Positions 24,262-35,688 of a stretch of 64,000 nt of DNA are shown piece after piece; the first letter of the stretch is position 1, and every line of letters starts with the position of its first letter. Location: NCBI RefSeq assembly GCF_040939455.1, contig NC_134108.1, forward strand, positions 12,801,501 to 12,865,500, read 5' to 3'. The DNA comes from Microcebus murinus (Eukaryota > Chordata > Mammalia > Primates > Cheirogaleidae). The notes beneath the pieces were generated by a model. It was given only the letters and a program-made list of their open reading frames with translations, ran no database searches and was not told the DNA's origin. A program made the translations under genes and the position numbers.

Positions 24262-24559
24262 CTATTTTATTTTATTTATCTTATTTTTTAATTTCAGGAT
24301 ATTATGGGAGTACAAACATTTTGGTTACATGTTATGACTTTGCCACACACAAAATATGATTTGAGGCATGCCCTTTCCCCCCTACAATGCTCACCACATT
24401 CATTAGCTCTGAATTTGTCCACCCCAAAACCCCAACCCCCAAAGAATATTACTACCATGTGAACACCTTAGTATTGATCAGTTAGTGCCGATTTGATGGC
24501 GAGTACATGTGGTGCTTATTCTTCCATACTTGTGATACCTCACTTTGGAGGATGGGTTC

Positions 24560-27500
24560 AAGCTCTATCCAGGAAAATAAAAGAGGTACTATTGTTTTTT
24601 GCAACTGAGTAGTATTCCATTGTTTACATATACCATATTTATTATCCACTCATGGATTGATGGGCACTTGGGTTGTTTCCACATCCTCGCAATAGTGAAT
24701 TCTGCTACCATAAACATTGAAGTGCAGATGTCTCTATTATAAAATGTCTTTTGTTACTTTGGGTACATGCCTAATAGTGCTATTGCTGGATCAAATGGTA
24801 TTTCTATTTTTAGCTCCTTGAGGTATCTCCAAATTCTTTTCCACAGAGGCTGTACTAATTTGCAGTCACACCAGCAGTGTAAGAGTGTTCCTATCTCTCT
24901 ACATCTTCACCAACATTTTTGTTTTGGAATTTTTTGATAAAGGCCAATCTCACTGAGGTTAGGTGATACCTCATTGTGGTTTTGATTTGCATTTCTCTGA
25001 TGATTAGAGATGTTAAGCATTTTTTATATGTTTGCTGGCCATTATTCTGTCTTCTTTTGTAAAGTTTCATTTCATGTCCTTTGCCCATTTATTGATGGGG
25101 TTGTTTGATTCTTTATTGTTGATTTTGTTGAGCTCTAGATAGATTCTTATTATCAGCCCTTTATCAGATGTATAGAAAGCAAATATTTTCTCCCATTCTG
25201 TAGGCTGTTGATTCACTCTAATGATGGTTTCCTTGGCTATACAAAAGCTTTTTAATTTGATCAGGTCCCATTTATTTATTTTTTGTTGCTGCGGTGATTG
25301 CTTTGGGGGTCTTCTTCATAAATTCTTTGCCTAGGTCAATATCTGAAAGAGTCTTCCCTATATTTTCTTCTAAGATTCTTAAGGTTTATTTCTTATGTTT
25401 AAGTCTGTTATCCATCATGAATTTATTTCTGTAAAAGGTAAGAAGTGGGGATTCAGTTTCAACCTTCTGCATGTAGTTATCCAGTTTTACCAGCACCATT
25501 TATTGAAAAGAGATTTTTTTCCCCAGTGTATATTTTTGTCTGATTTGTCAAAGATTAGATAACAATATGCAGATGGTTTCATCTCTGGATTCTCAGTCCT
25601 GTTCCAAAGGTCTATATCTCTGTTCTTGTGCCAGTGCAATGCTATTTTAGTCACTATAGTCTTGTAGTACAGCTTGAAGTCTGGTATACTGATACCTTCC
25701 AGTTTGTACTTTTTGCTTAAGATTGTTTTGCCTATATGAGGTCTTCTGTGGTTCCATACAAAGTGTAAAATTATTTTTTTCTAGATGGTTAAAGAATTAT
25801 GATGGTACTTTGACAGGGATTGCATTAATTCTGTAAATCACATTTGGTAGTATGGACATTTTAACAATTTTGATTCTACCAATCCATGAAGAAGGTAGGT
25901 TTTTCCATCTTTTTCTTTTCTTAGTGATTTGTAGTTCTCCCTCTATATGTCTCTCACCTCTTTTGTTAAATATATTCCTAGATAAATCTTTGAGGCTATT
26001 GTAAAAGGTACTGCTTTTTTGATTTGTTTTTTGGTTAGACTGTTAGTGATGTTGACTGATGTTGGATTGTATGTGAATGCCTCTGATTTGTGTGCATTTA
26101 TTTTGTATCCTGAGACTTTACTGGATTCATTTATCAACTCCAGGAGTTTCTTGGTTGAATCCTTGGGGGTTTTTAGATATAGTATCGTATCTTCAGCAAA
26201 GAGTTAGAGTTTGATCTCTTCTGCCCCCACTGGATACCCTTAATTCCCCTCTCTTATCTAATTGCTCTGGCAAGGATTTCCAGCACTATGCTGAATAGAA
26301 GTGGAGATACTGGGCAACTTTGTGTGGTTCCAGGTCTAAGTAGGAATGGTTTCAATTTTTCCCCATGATATTGGGGAAAATATATGATATTGGCTGTGGG
26401 TTTATCATATCTGGTCTTGGTAATTTTAAGGTATGTCCCATCTATGCCAATTTTGTTAAGAGTTTTTATCATAAAGGTGTGCTGGACTTTGTTGAATGAT
26501 TTTTCTGCATCCATTGAGAGAATCATATGGTCTTTGTTCTTGCTTATGTGGAGAATTATTTATTTATGTGGAGAATTGAATTTGTATATTTGCATATGTT
26601 GAACCAGCCTTGCATCTCTGGTATAAAGCCCACCTGGTCATGGTGAATTTTTTTTTTTTTTTTATGTAATGTTGGATTTGATTTACTAAAATTGTCTTGA
26701 GGATTTTTGCATCTATAGTCATGAGAGAGGTTGGTCTGTAGTTTTCTTTTATTGTTGTGTCCTTTTCTGGCTTTGGTATCAAGGTGATATTGGCTTAATA
26801 GAATGAGTTAGGGAGAATACCATCTTTCTCGATTCTGTGGAATAATTTCTGTAGTATAGCTATGAGTTCTTCTTTGTATGTTTGGTAAAACTCAAAAGTT
26901 AAGACATAGTACAGGGCTTTTTCTTTTTGGAAAGTTTTTAATTGCTGCTCCAATTTCTGTACTTGATATTGGTCTGTTCAGGAAATCTATTTCCTCATGG
27001 GTGAACTTAGAGGAAATTGTATGTACCCAGGAATTTGTCCATTTCTTCCACATTATGAAGTTTTGGGGCATATAGGTTTTTATAGTATTCAAAGATAATG
27101 TTTTGTACTTCCATGGTGTCTGTTGTGACCTCTCCCTTTTCATATCTAATTGAGTTTATTATAATCACTTCCCTGTGAGTTCTTCTCAGTCTAGCAAGAG
27201 GGCTGTCAATTTTGTTTATCTTTTAGAAAAATCAGCTTTTGGTTTTGTTTATCTTCTGTATAGTTCTTTTGTTCTCAATTTCATTTAGTTCTGCTCTAAT
27301 CTTAGTTATTTCTCTTCTTCTGCTAGGTTTGGAATTGATTTGTTCTTTCTTTTCCAGTTCCTTGAGACAGTTTATTAGTGTGTTGATTTTTGAGTTTTTG
27401 TCTTTTGGATGTGAGCATTTAATGCTATTAGTTTTCCTCCCAGGAATCATTTTGCTATATCCCACAGATTTTGATAACTTGTGCCCCCGTTATCATTTAG

Positions 27501-28320
27501 TTTGAAGAATCTCTTGATTTCCCTCTGTATTTCCTCCTTGGCCCAATAGTTATTAAACAATAGATTGTTAAAATTCCATGACTTTGTGAAGTGGTGAGTA
27601 TTTCTGTTGGAGTTGAACTCTAATTTTATTCTATTATGATCTGAGAAGATACATGGTATAATTTCTATTTTTTTAAATTTGTTTAGGTTCAATTTGTGGC
27701 CTAGTATGTGATCAATTTTGGAGAAAGTTCCATGAGCTGATGAGAAGAATGCATATTTGGCTTTATTTGGGTGGAATGTTCTGTAGAGGTCTGTTAGACT
27801 TTTTTGTTCTAGAGCTCTGTTTAAGTCCATTATTTCTTTGCTTATATGTTTGGAAGATCTATCCAGTTCATTCAGTGGGGTGTTGAAAATGCCAGCTACT
27901 ATGGTATTATTGTTTATCATGTTATTAAATCAGACAGGGCTTATTTTATGTATCTGGGCATCTTGAGTTGGGTACATAAATATTAAGAATTGTTAAGTCT
28001 TCTTGTTGGATCTTCCCTTTCACCATTATATAGAGGTCATCTTTGTCCTTTCTTACTTTTGCTATTTTAAAGCTTGTGTTCTCTGAAATAAGTATAGCTA
28101 CCCCTTCTTTCTTTTGGCTTCCATTTGCCTAGAGGATTATTTTGCATCCCTTGACTTTGATTCTGAAAGCTTCTTTGTAGATTAGATGCATTCTCTGTAG
28201 ACAGCAGATACTAGGCTTGTGGATTTTTATCCAATCTGCCAGTCTATGTCTCTTCAGAGGATAATTCAAGCCATTCACATTTATTGAGAGGATTGATATT
28301 TGGGGTAGATTTCCATTCAT
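24560..28320 (-). pseudogene. L1 ORF2 (endonuclease-reverse transcriptase), broken
   Basis: ORF2 normally encodes an AP-type endonuclease, a reverse transcriptase and a Cys-rich C-terminal part used for target-primed retrotransposition. Here the ATG is at 28320. The N-terminal endonuclease motif SINVNGLN is intact (about 28280), but the QETH motif reads QRMH, losing the catalytic Glu. Further pieces follow in several frames: 27447-27920 (endonuclease C-terminal part, SDHNRIKLEF), 27232-27465, 26892-27143, 26564-26782 ([10 protein letters not shown]), 26254-26526 ([24 protein letters not shown]) and 25943-26137 ([10 protein letters not shown]). The RT motif FADD reads FAED at 26189-26200. Many stops and shifts make it non-functional. 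Confidence 0.9.
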
Positions 28321-28379
28321 ATTTTTGGATGAATTCCTATTGTTTTGTTTTACTCCTTGAGCCATCATGGAATCTAGGT

Positions 28380-29150
28380 TTTAGATTTTAACTCTTGAGT
28401 GATTTTACTTTGGAGAGTGGCTATTGTGTTGTTCAGTGTGTAATGTAGGCCTGAGTATTTCCTGTAGAGCTGGTCTGGTCTTCACAAATTCCATCAATGA
28501 TTGCTTGTCTGGGAAGGTCTTTATTTCTCCCTTATAGATGAAGCTTAGTTTGACCAGGTAGAGAATTCTAGATTAGCCATTATTCTGTTTTAGAAGATTA
28601 AGGATATGTATCCTATCCCTTCTGTCATATAAAGTTTCAGTTGAGAAGTCTGTAGTTAGTCTGATAGGTTTTCCTTTGTAGGTTATTTGCTGGTTTTGCC
28701 TCACTGCTTGAAGGATTGCTTCTTTCATGTTTATTTTAGTCAGCCTAATAACTACGTGACATGGTGATTACCTTTTCACATTGAGTCTCCCAGGAGTTCT
28801 GTGTGCTTCTTGTAACTGTGTATTCCTTGAATGTATTCCTTCTATGTATTCCTTGAATGCCTCCTTCATTTCCAAGATTTCTGTTTGGGTTTTCCATAGT
28901 ATTTCAATTTCTTCAGAGAATGTTTCATTCATTTGCTGTACTATTCTTGTGGCTTCTTTATGTTAGGTTTCTATTTTCTCTTCAGTTCCATTGAGTTTTC
29001 TTACAATCCATATTTGGAATTCTTCCTCTATCAGTTTAATCAAATCATGTAAATTGGTATCTATTGATGGAGATCAAATGTTTTCTTTCGGGGGTGAATT
29101 TTCTCTCTGATCTTTCATGTTTACTGTGTTCTTTCACTGATTCTTTCTCA
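28380..29150 (-). pseudogene. L1 inter-ORF and ORF1 region, decayed
   Basis: Position upstream of ORF2 and wording on the plus strand (gcttgtctgggaaggtcttt; gatgaagcttagtttgacca; gtctgtagttagtctgatag) match the L1 segment that carries the ORF1 C-terminal side. ORF1 encodes the RNA-binding coiled-coil protein of the L1 particle. No continuous frame survives. A 13-bp unit is repeated three times at 28819-28857. Confidence 0.6.
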
Positions 29151-29952
29151 TCAGGCTACTTTGTTGAGAACTGGGAGTGCTGGGGCTGGCTTATGGCCTT
29201 ATCTCCAAGTCCCCAAAAGGATGTTTCTTGATAGTGCTGGAGAGATGCACTCTGGTCCTGTATTGTCTTAGAGGTGTTTTAGCCTGTCAAGTTATATCTG
29301 ATCTGTTGTCTTTACCTCTTGCCAGAGGAGATTAGTGAGTTTGGATCCCTTACTTAAAATCCCAGGTGATGAATCACTCTTGTGTGTGTGCCTCTGCTGC
29401 CCTCCACTAGTTTGAGATGGAAGGGACTGTGTTCAGCTAGGGGGTTACCCTCTCTTTTGTTGCTTGTAGTTTGCATGGAGGAGTCAATTATCGATGTATT
29501 GCAATGCCTTTGTGTTGGGCTTATATACCCCTGAATGGGGTATATAAGTGCCCTCATCTTTGGGAAATGTCATATCACTCCCAAGGGTTACTTGAGCCCT
29601 GTTGCCACTTTAGGTGGAGTAAAGGCAATAGGTACCTGTGAGCCTGAGAGCATATACTTCTGTGGTTGCTTAAACTGCTGTTAGGGGAGAGCTGCTAATA
29701 TGTTATTCAGGGTTCTTTCTCCACACTTGCAAGGCAGCTCCAGGTGGGGGTGTCAATTGTTGCAATTTCTGAGGACTCTGGCCAGGATTTTCCTTCCCAG
29801 AGCACAAGCCCCAAAGCTGGCAGTGGCCTGGGCATCAAGGGTGAGCCCTAGTGTTGTGTGCTTATCAAATGATCAAAACTAACCCTCTGGAGCGAATCAA
29901 TGGACTTCCCCCTTGTGCATAGTTCCGAGGTCCCACAGATTCATGCCAATCA

Positions 29953-30275
29953 CACTGAGAAAGAGACTTTTCCCCCTTCTCCTCACCTTCAAGGGAGGAG
30001 TTGCCCTGCCAGACTGGGGGAGGGATTTTGCCTGAGACTGCTGCAAGTCCCAGCCCAGAAAACATCTTCTCTCATTACTTCCCTCCTCCAAGGGTGGAGT
30101 TTGTCCTGCTGGGACAAAAAGGCAAGTGGCCAGGTTGGGGGAGGAATGTTTAGAAAGGGACTTCTTGTTTCTCCTTTTGTCCAAGGGTGGAGCCTGTTCT
30201 GCTGGGCAAGAGCAGGGGCGTTGCTGAGACCCTTGCCTGAGCTTTCTCTGCTGGGCTGGAGAAGGAGTATTGCCC
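29953..30275 (-). repeat. Three-copy ~96-bp tandem repeat in the L1 5' UTR
   Basis: Units start at about 29953, 30053 and 30148. Shared elements are agaaagagacttttc / agaaaacatcttct / agaaagggacttctt, then caaggg(a/t)ggag, and a ctgc-ctggg segment. Units have diverged to perhaps 60-70% by eye, so the duplication is older than the recent decay of this copy. Confidence 0.6.
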
Positions 30276-31056
30276 AGATCCGCAATGCATCACAGCGTTT
30301 CTAGGCTATGGACCCCTAAAATGGCAGCTGCCCACCCACAGAGGGCCAGCACTGGAGGTGACTGCTCAGGGGGCAGCGGGTACTGGGTTTGGCAACCTCT
30401 CTCCAGGAGTCACTGGCTGTCCTCATTACTTCGCTGACTCACTATCTCATGTCAGTCCAGTAGGGGTCCTGAACTCTGTCCCAACCTGCATCAGCCAAAT
30501 CTTCGGCAGTTTCCAGGGGCTTTTGGTGTTCACCTACTTTCTTCTGGTCCTGGTAACCACCAAAGGCAAGGTTCCCATCTCCTAACTTCCTCCTGTGGAC
30601 CCGGAAAGTGTCCACTCAGACCAGTCCCTCCCCCGCCCAGTGTGGATCTAGCACAGAGCACTGGAGAGTTCAAAATGTTTCCCGCTACTGCCTCTTCTCC
30701 ACACAGCCTGGCATCCTGTGCCGTAACTCCGTACTGACTTCAGAAGCTTCCCTGCCTGAGAGGATGTGGAGGTCAGTGGAGAAACAGTCGTCTTCTTGTG
30801 GGTCAGATCACACTGCCCTGGCTGGCTGACAGACACGGCCATCCCACACTCTATTCCCTATTGTATATTTTGCACTCCCCAGACTTTGAGGTCAATTCTC
30901 CAGTTCACCTTATTTTTTCCAGCACTGCTTGTCCCTCACTGCTCCTCTGCAGATTCACAATGCTGTCCCATGGGAGAGCGATCCACTCGTGTGTAGCTGT
31001 GGACATTCTTTACTTCCTACTCGGAGAGCAGAGAGCCAGGAGGCCACCACTAATCT

Positions 31057-31064
31057 GCCATTTT
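31057..31064 (-). promoter_or_regulatory. YY1-like site at the L1 start
   Basis: On the minus strand this reads AAAATGGC, within ccaaaatggcagattag, about 15-20 bases from the 5' end of the L1. A YY1 site at this place directs accurate initiation in human L1. Function here is inferred by position. Confidence 0.45.
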
Positions 31065-31199
31065 GGTCTGTTTTTCCAGAAATAACTGAGTTAGAAAAAT
31101 ATTCAAGTGATTCAAGCTGAGGAAAAAAATCCCACATTATTTTCTTTTCAGCATTGGGTAAATATTTTTAAATCACATTTTATTATAAAATTGATTTAT

Positions 31200-32250
31200 G
31201 ATTACAGTTAATTTTTGAAATATACAAAATAATGAAAAATAAAAATCACTCATAATTCTGCCATCCACTGCAATGTTTATATTTCTTTTTATTTTTTCAT
31301 ATACTTTATAAATAAAAGTTGACTAGTGAAAATTGAGTAAGCTGCTCTTTTTCATTAAACATTGTTAACTATGTGGATTTTCTATGTCATTACATATATT
31401 TCAGAAACAACTTTTCAGGGCAACAAAGTATTTTACTTTAAGATTTGTCTTTATTAAAATACAATAGGAAAGAAAAGCCTTTTTTAGTTTTTTGCTAGCA
31501 TAAATACATTTATGATGAACTCTTATAACACATTGTTGTGTGAATAAATGCTTTTTCTCACCTGGTATAAATTCCCAGAAGTGAAATTACTAAATGAAAA
31601 GAAATGAATATTTTAAGGCTTTTGATGCAAGTAACCAAACTGCCTTAGGGAAAGATTGGTAATTTATATGCCTGCCAACGATGAATTAGAATTTTCAATT
31701 ACCTGGGAACTCAAAGATGCCATTATTATTTTAAAAACAAAATGACAAAACTAAACCCACTCATGTGAAATTAGTAGGTGAAAACCAATTGTCATTTTAT
31801 CTTGCATTTCTTTGATCTCTAATTGGGTTAAACTTTTTCATACTTATTTGCTTCTTCCATTTCTCTTATTTTTGCCTCATTTTGTGATTTACTTATTTTT
31901 CTCTTGAATTATTTATTTTATTGCTTTTAAGAGGATTTTTAATATTAAAACTTTAACTGCTTGACTGTCATAAACTTTGCAAATATTTCCCAAATTTGCC
32001 ATTGTCTTCTAATTTTATTATTGAGTTACTCATCTATTTTTGCATATATGTAGAAGTTTGAAATTATGAACCTTAAATATCAATCTGTTTTTTCCCCTTT
32101 GTGGTTTTGGTCTCAGTGACAAGCTTAGAGAAGCCCTGCCTGGCTCAAAATAACATAATTAACTAAAATTTTATTTTACAGTTTTATTTTTACATTACAT
32201 CCTTTAATTTTTCTTTGCTCTACTTAATGATTTCCAATCATTAAATGCCT
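31200..32250 (-). mobile_element. L1ME-type LINE relic
   Basis: Inverted landmarks of old L1ME copies: ataattctgccatccactgc, gtataaattcccagaagtga, aaccaaactgccttagggaa, tatatgcctgccaacgatga, tgtcattttatcttgcattt, aatttgccattgtcttctaa and cagtgacaagcttagagaag. They follow each other in the right order over about 1 kb, all strongly diverged and without a reading frame. Confidence 0.6.
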
Positions 32251-32854
32251 TTTATCTGAAATTCTAAATATCTGATATTGATAATCATAAACCTTTCATT
32301 TGCCTGATAAAACTATGCCTACTTTTACTTGAAACCCCTTTTCACTTTTTTAATGACACTCTTGATATTAACAAATATGTTTTTGCTTTTACCTTACCAA
32401 AGAGCTCTATCTTCATAACATCTTTCTGAATTATTTTTATATGCATTTAGGATTTATTTATCTTTGTGATCTTAAAAATTATAACAAAACATTTAGAGTG
32501 GGTGTCTTTTTAATGATATTGCTTACAATGACTGATTCAAACAGCACATACAAATCTTTTTTCTTAGCTCGATTTTGGTTCATATGTTTGGTTTATCTAA
32601 GTGATATTTTCTTGTTTTAGGGTCTTGCTGTTTTCTTAGTTTTCTTTAATATATGGACTTTTGAAAAGTTTTATTTTACTTACATGATCTTATATGTTTT
32701 AGAAGGCATACTTTCTATTCTACTAGAGCTAAAGTTTAAGTTTTTTGAGTTTTTCTCATTCACATAAAGTCTATTAATATAATCTGAGATATTATATAGC
32801 CACTGTTGTTATATTATTTTTAATATTATATGTTTTAGTTTTCATTTTTGTATA
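32251..32854. other. AT-rich DNA, nothing recognised
   Basis: Possibly a continuation of the L1ME relic to its left; no landmarks recognised. It ends at the left target-site duplication of the inverted L1. Confidence 0.4.
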
Positions 32855-32872
32855 GAAAATATTTTCACTGTT

Positions 32873-34150
32873 CTTTTTACACCAGACTGCTTTGAATATT
32901 CAGGGTCTTTTGTGGTTCTGTATAAATTTTAGCATTGTTTTTTCGATTTCTGGGAAGAATTTCATTGGTATGTTTATAAGAATTGCATTCAATCTGTAGA
33001 TCACTTTGGGTGGTATGGACATTTTAACAATATTAATTCTTTCAACCAGTGAGCTGGGATGTCATTCCATTTTTTGTGTCTTCTTCAGTTTCTTTCACCA
33101 ATGTTTGATAGTTTTCATTCTAAAGATTTCTCACCTTCTTGGTTAAATTTATCTCTATCTAGGTTATTTATTTATTTATGTAGCTATTGTAAAATGGATT
33201 GCTTTCTTGATTTCTTCTTCAGATAATTCACTATTGGTTTATAGAAACACTACAGATTTCTGTATGTTGATTTTGTATCCTACAACTCTGCTGAATTTGT
33301 TTATTAATTCTAGTGGGATTTTTGGTGGAATCTTTGGGGTTATATATAAGATTATGTATATATGAGAATATGACATCTGCAAACAGGAATAATTTGACTC
33401 CCTCCTTTTTGTCCTTCATTCTGTTGATGTGAAATGTCACATTTATTTCATCCTCAGATAAATCCCACTTGATCATGGTCACTAATTTGTTTGATGTGCT
33501 GTTGGGCTTGGTTTCCTAGTATTTCATTGAGGATTTTTGCAGGTATGTTCATCAGGGATGTTGTCCATTACCTTTCTTTTTTTGTTGTTCTGGTTTTGAT
33601 ATTAGGGTAATGTTGGGCCTCATAGAATGAATTTGTAACAATTTCTCCCCCTTCAATTTTTTGGAATAATTTGAGAAGAGTTGGTATTATTTAATCTTTA
33701 AATATTTAGTAGAATTTAGTAGTGGATCCATCAGATCATGGGCTTTTCTTTAATAGGAGATCCTTTTTATTACTGGTTAAATTTCATTACTCATTATTGG
33801 TCAATTCAGATTTTCTATTTTTTCATGATTCAATCTTGGTAAGTTGTATGTGTCCAGAGATTTATCCATTTCGTCTAGATTTTCAAATCATTGGAGTATA
33901 GTTTTTCATAATAGCCCCTAATGATCTTTTGCATTTCTGTAGAGGCAGTTGTAATGATTCCATTTTAATCTGATTTTATTTATTGAGTTTTCTCTCTTTT
34001 TTTCTTAGTCTGGTGAAAGGTTTGTCAATTTTGTCTTTTTAAAAAGCCAACTCTTATTTTGTTGATCTTTTTATTGTTTTTTTAGTGTATTTTTATTTCT
34101 GCTCTGATCTTTGTTATTTCTTTCCTTCTACTTATTTTCCTTTTGGTTTG
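32873..34150 (-). pseudogene. Inverted 5' segment of an L1 (twin-priming product)
   Basis: On the minus strand this segment runs through ORF2 from the linker after the endonuclease (RRKEITKI-like wording near 34130) through the reverse transcriptase to the LKFI(W)NHKRP-like segment at its left end (32880-32940). The plus-strand segment that follows continues ORF2 just past that point. Left end and junction therefore fit a 5' inversion. The frame is broken throughout; a short decayed piece is at 33231-33482. Confidence 0.8.
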
Positions 34151-35670
34151 TTCTTATATGGTATCATAACACCTAACTTCAAAACATACTACAAAGCTGT
34201 GGTAACCCAAACAGCATGATACTGACATAAAAACAGACATATAAACCAATAGAATAGAAGAGAAATGCATCTACAGGCAACTAATTTTTAACAAAGGTGC
34301 TAAGTATGCACAATTGGGGATGGAGAGCTTCTTTAATAAGTTATGTTGGGAAAACTGGATATCCACATGCAGAAGAATGAAACTAGACCCTTACCTCTCA
34401 CCATATACAAAAATTAATTCAAAATTAACTAAAGATTTAAATGTAAGACCCAAACTTGTGAAGCTACTAGAAGAAAATATAGGAGAAAAGCTCCAAGACA
34501 TTCATCTAGGCAAGGGTTTTGGGATAAAATCACAAAAACACAGGCAACAAAAGCAAATATATGCAAGTGGGATTACATCAAACTAAACCACTTCTGCACA
34601 GAAAAGGAAAAATATCAACAAAGCAAAGAGACAACCTATAGAATCAAAGAATGTATTTGTAAACTGTATATCTGGTAAGGAGCTAATATCCAAAATATAT
34701 AAGAAACTCAAAAGAATTCAACAACAACAAAGCAAATAACCCAATTTAAAAATGGGCAAAAGATTTGAATAGACATTTCTCAAAAGCAGACATACAATTG
34801 GCCAATAGACATTTGAAAACTTGCTCAATATCACCAATCAGAGAAATGCAAATGAAACTACAATGAGATATCAACTCTCTTTAGTCAGAATGGCTACTAT
34901 CAAATAATCAAAAGATAACAAGTGTTGTAAGATGGGAATGTAAATTTGTACAGCCATTATGGAAAACAGTATGGAGATTCCTCAAAAATTTAAAAATAGA
35001 ATGACCATATATGATCTAGCAATCTCACTATTGGGTATATATCCAAATGAAATGAAATCAAAGAGATGTCTGCACTCCTGTGTTTACTGCAGCACTATTC
35101 ACAATAGCCAAGAAATGTAATCAACCTAAATGTCCATCAACAGATGAGTGGATAAAGAAAATGTAATATATATGTACAATGGAATACTATTCAGCCATAA
35201 AAAAGGATAAAATCCTGCCATTTGTGGACATAAATGAACTAGAGGACATTATGTTGAGTGAAATAAGCCCGGCACAGGAAGAGAAATATCACATGATCTC
35301 ACTCATATGTAGAATCTACAATGTTGTTCTCAGAGAAGTAGAGACTAGAATGGTGCTTACAAGAAAATGAGGACAGGTTAACGGAAGGGGATTGCGAGAG
35401 ATTGGTCAGTGGGTACAAAGCTACAGTTAAATAGGAGGAATAAGTTTTAGCACTCTATTGTATAGTAAGAAGACTATTAACAATAATGTATTTTATATTT
35501 CAAAATAGCAACGGGAAAGGTTTTTGAATGTTCTCATCACACAAAAAATAAATGTTCAAAGTGATGGATATGCTATTACCCAATTTGATCATTAAACAAT
35601 TTTACTAAAACATCATCTTGTACTCCATAAATACATACAATTATTATATGTCAACAATAAATTTTAAAAA
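34151..35670 (+). pseudogene. 3' segment of the same L1: ORF2 C-terminal part and 3' UTR
   Basis: Opens with ctaacttcaaaacatactac and caaagctgtggtaacccaaa, the ORF2 text that follows the left end of the inverted segment. It continues through gccaatagacatttgaaaac, tgtttactgcagcactattc and ggaatactattcagccataa to the L1MA/L1MB-like 3' UTR (gtactccataaatacataca, tgtcaacaataaatttt). Flanks 32855-32872 and 35671-35688 agree in 14 of 18 bases (gaaaatattttcactgtt / gataatattttgacttta), a decayed target-site duplication. Confidence 0.85.
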
Positions 35671-35688
35671 GATAATATTTTGACTTTA

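Larger units (their letters stand above)
24262..31078 (-). mobile_element. Nearly full-length L1 LINE
   Basis: About 6.8 kb on the minus strand. From left to right on the plus strand: A-tail complement, 3' UTR (gtacaaacattttggttaca), ORF2 region (about 24560-28320), inter-ORF and ORF1 region (28380-29150), GC-richer 5' UTR (29150-31078) ending in gccattttggtctgttttt, the complement of an L1 start of the form ...accaaaatggc. The start, both coding regions and the tail are present in order, so it is essentially full length. All reading frames are disrupted. A possible short target-site duplication, aaataact, is found at 24233-24240 and 31080-31087. Confidence 0.9.
29150..31078 (-). promoter_or_regulatory. 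L1 5' UTR (internal promoter region) with tandem units
   Basis: This is the upstream part of the L1, GC-richer than all flanking DNA, with no protein that I recognise. Between about 29953 and 30275 a unit of 93-99 bp occurs three times; each has agaaag-like sequence, a pyrimidine-rich stretch and the motif caagggtggag (or caagggaggag) at 29990, 30089 and 30182. In L1 this part drives transcription from its own first base. The short open frames here (for example 29897-30304) are by-products of the base composition. Confidence 0.65.

Noticed and set aside
27239..27505. Hydrophobic open frame on the plus strand that looks like a membrane protein
   Set aside because: It is the antisense of L1 ORF2; the Leu/Ile/Ser richness reflects the complement of Lys/Asn-rich codons.
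28819..28857. Short direct repeats considered as a CRISPR-like or satellite array
   Set aside because: Three contiguous 13-bp units without spacers, in eukaryotic L1 DNA; not an array of that kind.
29897..30304. Cluster of overlapping frames on both strands, initially suggestive of a GC-rich exon or CpG island
   Set aside because: The interval is the tandem part of the L1 5' UTR; frames overlap on both strands and none has a protein signature. CpG density is low.
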